Below are positions 4,885 to 6,150 of a DNA stretch of 6,150 nt, one piece after another. The stretch lies in the NCBI GenBank assembly GCA_937873285.1, contig CALMNV010000152.1, positions 1 to 6,150 on the forward strand, written 5' to 3'. This DNA is from an uncultured Intrasporangium sp. Lineage in GTDB: Bacteria > Actinomycetota > Actinomycetes > Actinomycetales > Dermatophilaceae. Made by a program: the position numbers and the translations under genes. A model generated the notes under the pieces. The model made no database searches. It saw only the letters and a program-made list of their open reading frames with translations, and was not told where the DNA came from. Each line of letters starts with the position of its first letter. Positions within the stretch are counted from its first letter, which is position 1.

Positions 4885-6150
4885 ATGGTCTCCCCCCTCG
4901 TCGCGCTGACGCCCCACGTCCAGTCGGCGATCGCCACCGCGCTCGGCGGCGAGTTCCGCGACGTCGACCCCGTGCTGCGCCCCTCGCAGTTCGCGGACGT
5001 CCAGGTCAACGCCGCACTCGCCCTGGCCAAACGCGTCGGTATGCCGCCGCGCGAGGTCGCGGGGAGGATCGTCGACGCGCTCGAGGTCGACGGCAGGTGC
5101 GAGTCGGTCGAGGTGAGCGGGCCGGGCTTCATCAACCTCACCTTCGCCGACCGCTGGCTTGCCTCCCTCGTCGACGACATGGCACGCGACGAGCGGCTGG
5201 GGGTGCCGGTGCAGCAGCGCCAGGTCATCCCCATCGACTACTCGGCGCCCAACGTGGCCAAGGAGATGCACGTCGGTCACCTGCGCACCACCGTCGTCGG
5301 TGACTCCCTGGCCCGCACGCTCGAGCACCTCGGCCACCGCGTCGTGCGCCAGAACCACATCGGCGACTGGGGCACTCCCTTCGGGATGCTCATCGAGCAC
5401 CTGCTCGAGGTCGGCGAGGACTCTCCTGAGGCAGACCTGCTCGCCACCGACCCCAACGCCTTCTACCAGGCGGCACGCGTGAAGTTCGACGCTGCCGAGC
5501 AGGCCGATCCCGCGGGCAGCGCCGGCGACTTCAACGTGCGTGCCCGAGCGCGAGTCGTCGCGCTGCAGGGCGGCGACCCGGAGACGCTGCGGCTGTGGCG
5601 CGAGCTGGTGGGGCTCTCGAAGGCCTACTTCAACCGGATCTACGCCCTGCTCGGGGTGACGCTGAGCGATGAGGACCTCGCCGGCGAGTCGATGTACAAC
5701 GACGAGCTGGCCGGCATCTGCGAGGAGCTCGAGGCCAAGGGCATCGCCACGGTGTCGGACGGGGCGCTGTGCGTGTTCCTCGACGGCTACACCGGGCGCG
5801 AGGGCAAGCCCGTCCCGCTCATCATCCGCAAGTCCGGCGGGGGCTACGGCTATGCCACGACCGACCTCGCCACGATTCGGCACCGCGTCCGGGCGCTCGC
5901 CGCCGACCGGGCCCTCTACGTCGTCGGCGTCACGCAGGCGCTGCACTTCACCATGGTCTGGGACACGGCGCGCAAGGCCGGCTGGCTCCCCGATCACGTG
6001 ACGCCGGTCCACGTCCAGATCGGCAACGTCCTCGGTGAGGACCGCAAGATCCTCAAGACCCGCTCCGGCAAGCCGCTGCGGCTGGCCGCCCTCCTCGGGG
6101 AGGCCGTCGACAAAGCCCGTGAGGTCATCGACACGAGCCGGCCCGACCTG
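4885..6150 (+). CDS. argS: Arginyl-tRNA synthetase, C-terminus cut by window edge
   Basis: Class I synthetase that joins L-arginine to tRNA-Arg at the expense of ATP; unlike most synthetases it needs the tRNA for amino acid activation. 422 codons are open from ATG 4885 to the edge. The N-terminal ArgRS-specific domain spans about 7-95 and includes GPGFINL (79-85). The catalytic domain follows with DYSAPNVAKEMHVGHLRTT, whose HVGH (129-132) is the HIGH signature, then NHIGDWGTPFGMLIEHL from 158, YATTDLATIRHR (323-334) and KILKTRSGK (388-396), the degenerate KMSKS region typical of many ArgRS. The tRNA-binding DALR domain, roughly the last 130-170 residues, lies outside the window. Only a weak GGCGGG precedes the ATG, so a leaderless start is likely. 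A tRNA-Arg gene lies 4.4 kb upstream on the same strand. In several actinobacteria argS is followed by lysA, which cannot be checked here. Confidence 0.97.
   Translation, partial: MVSPLVALTPHVQSAIATALGGEFRDVDPVLRPSQFADVQVNAALALAKRVGMPPREVAGRIVDALEVDGRCESVEVSGPGFINLTFADRWLASLVDDMARDERLGVPVQQRQVIPIDYSAPNVAKEMHVGHLRTTVVGDSLARTLEHLGHRVVRQNHIGDWGTPFGMLIEHLLEVGEDSPEADLLATDPNAFYQAARVKFDAAEQADPAGSAGDFNVRARARVVALQGGDPETLRLWRELVGLSKAYFNRIYALLGVTLSDEDLAGESMYNDELAGICEELEAKGIATVSDGALCVFLDGYTGREGKPVPLIIRKSGGGYGYATTDLATIRHRVRALAADRALYVVGVTQALHFTMVWDTARKAGWLPDHVTPVHVQIGNVLGEDRKILKTRSGKPLRLAALLGEAVDKAREVIDTSRPDL

Noticed and set aside
4597..6012. 471-codon - strand open frame opposite the ligase end and argS, and a 352-codon one at 4176-5234
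   Set aside because: Antisense frames stay open in very GC-rich genes. argS and the ligase on the + strand carry unmistakable motifs, while the antisense products match nothing I know.

Overview
The window is very GC-rich double-stranded chromosomal DNA with strong G/C bias at third codon positions, Shine-Dalgarno and apparently leaderless starts mixed, and GTG starts. This fits a high-GC actinobacterium. The style of the arginyl-tRNA synthetase and acyl-CoA ligase suggests Micrococcales, perhaps near Intrasporangiaceae, but that placement is inference from memory of such proteins. Nothing looks plasmid- or phage-borne, and base and codon use is even across the genes.

Layout. Positions 1-332 hold no gene I can defend. 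They do hold several inverted repeats, including three copies of a 9-mer (two direct, one inverted) about 32 bp apart. A promoter-like -35/-10 pair (310-338) precedes a tRNA-Arg(ACG) gene (365-437, + strand). Positions 438-653 are non-coding and hold four hairpins, placed to separate the tRNA from the convergent operon that follows. Positions 654-2946 (- strand) are a compact three-gene operon in transcription order pxpA-pxpB-pxpC, encoding ATP-dependent 5-oxoprolinase. The divergent spacer 2947-3194 carries a perfect TTGACA -35 hexamer towards pxpA, a roughly six-copy 10-bp tandem repeat (3072-3133), a short palindrome, and the Shine-Dalgarno of the next gene. Positions 3195-4874 (+) encode a 559-residue fatty-acyl-CoA ligase of the AMP-forming family. 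Ten bases after its stop begins argS (4885, +), which runs off the right edge after 422 codons.

How the genes work together. PxpABC converts 5-oxoproline, a spontaneous breakdown product of glutamine and glutathione-type compounds, back to glutamate. The acyl-CoA ligase activates a fatty acid for beta-oxidation or lipid synthesis. No direct pathway link between the two is visible; they share only a divergent control region. argS charges tRNA-Arg, and the tRNA-Arg gene in this window carries the ArgRS identity bases A20 and C35, so an enzyme and one of its substrates flank the metabolic genes.

I see no CRISPR array, insertion sequence, integrase, toxin-antitoxin pair or defence system, and no undescribed multi-gene system. 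The points most worth checking are non-coding: the 10-bp repeat array in the divergent promoter region, the mutually exclusive hairpins upstream of the tRNA, and an argS promoter whose -10 element overlaps the stop codon of the preceding gene.
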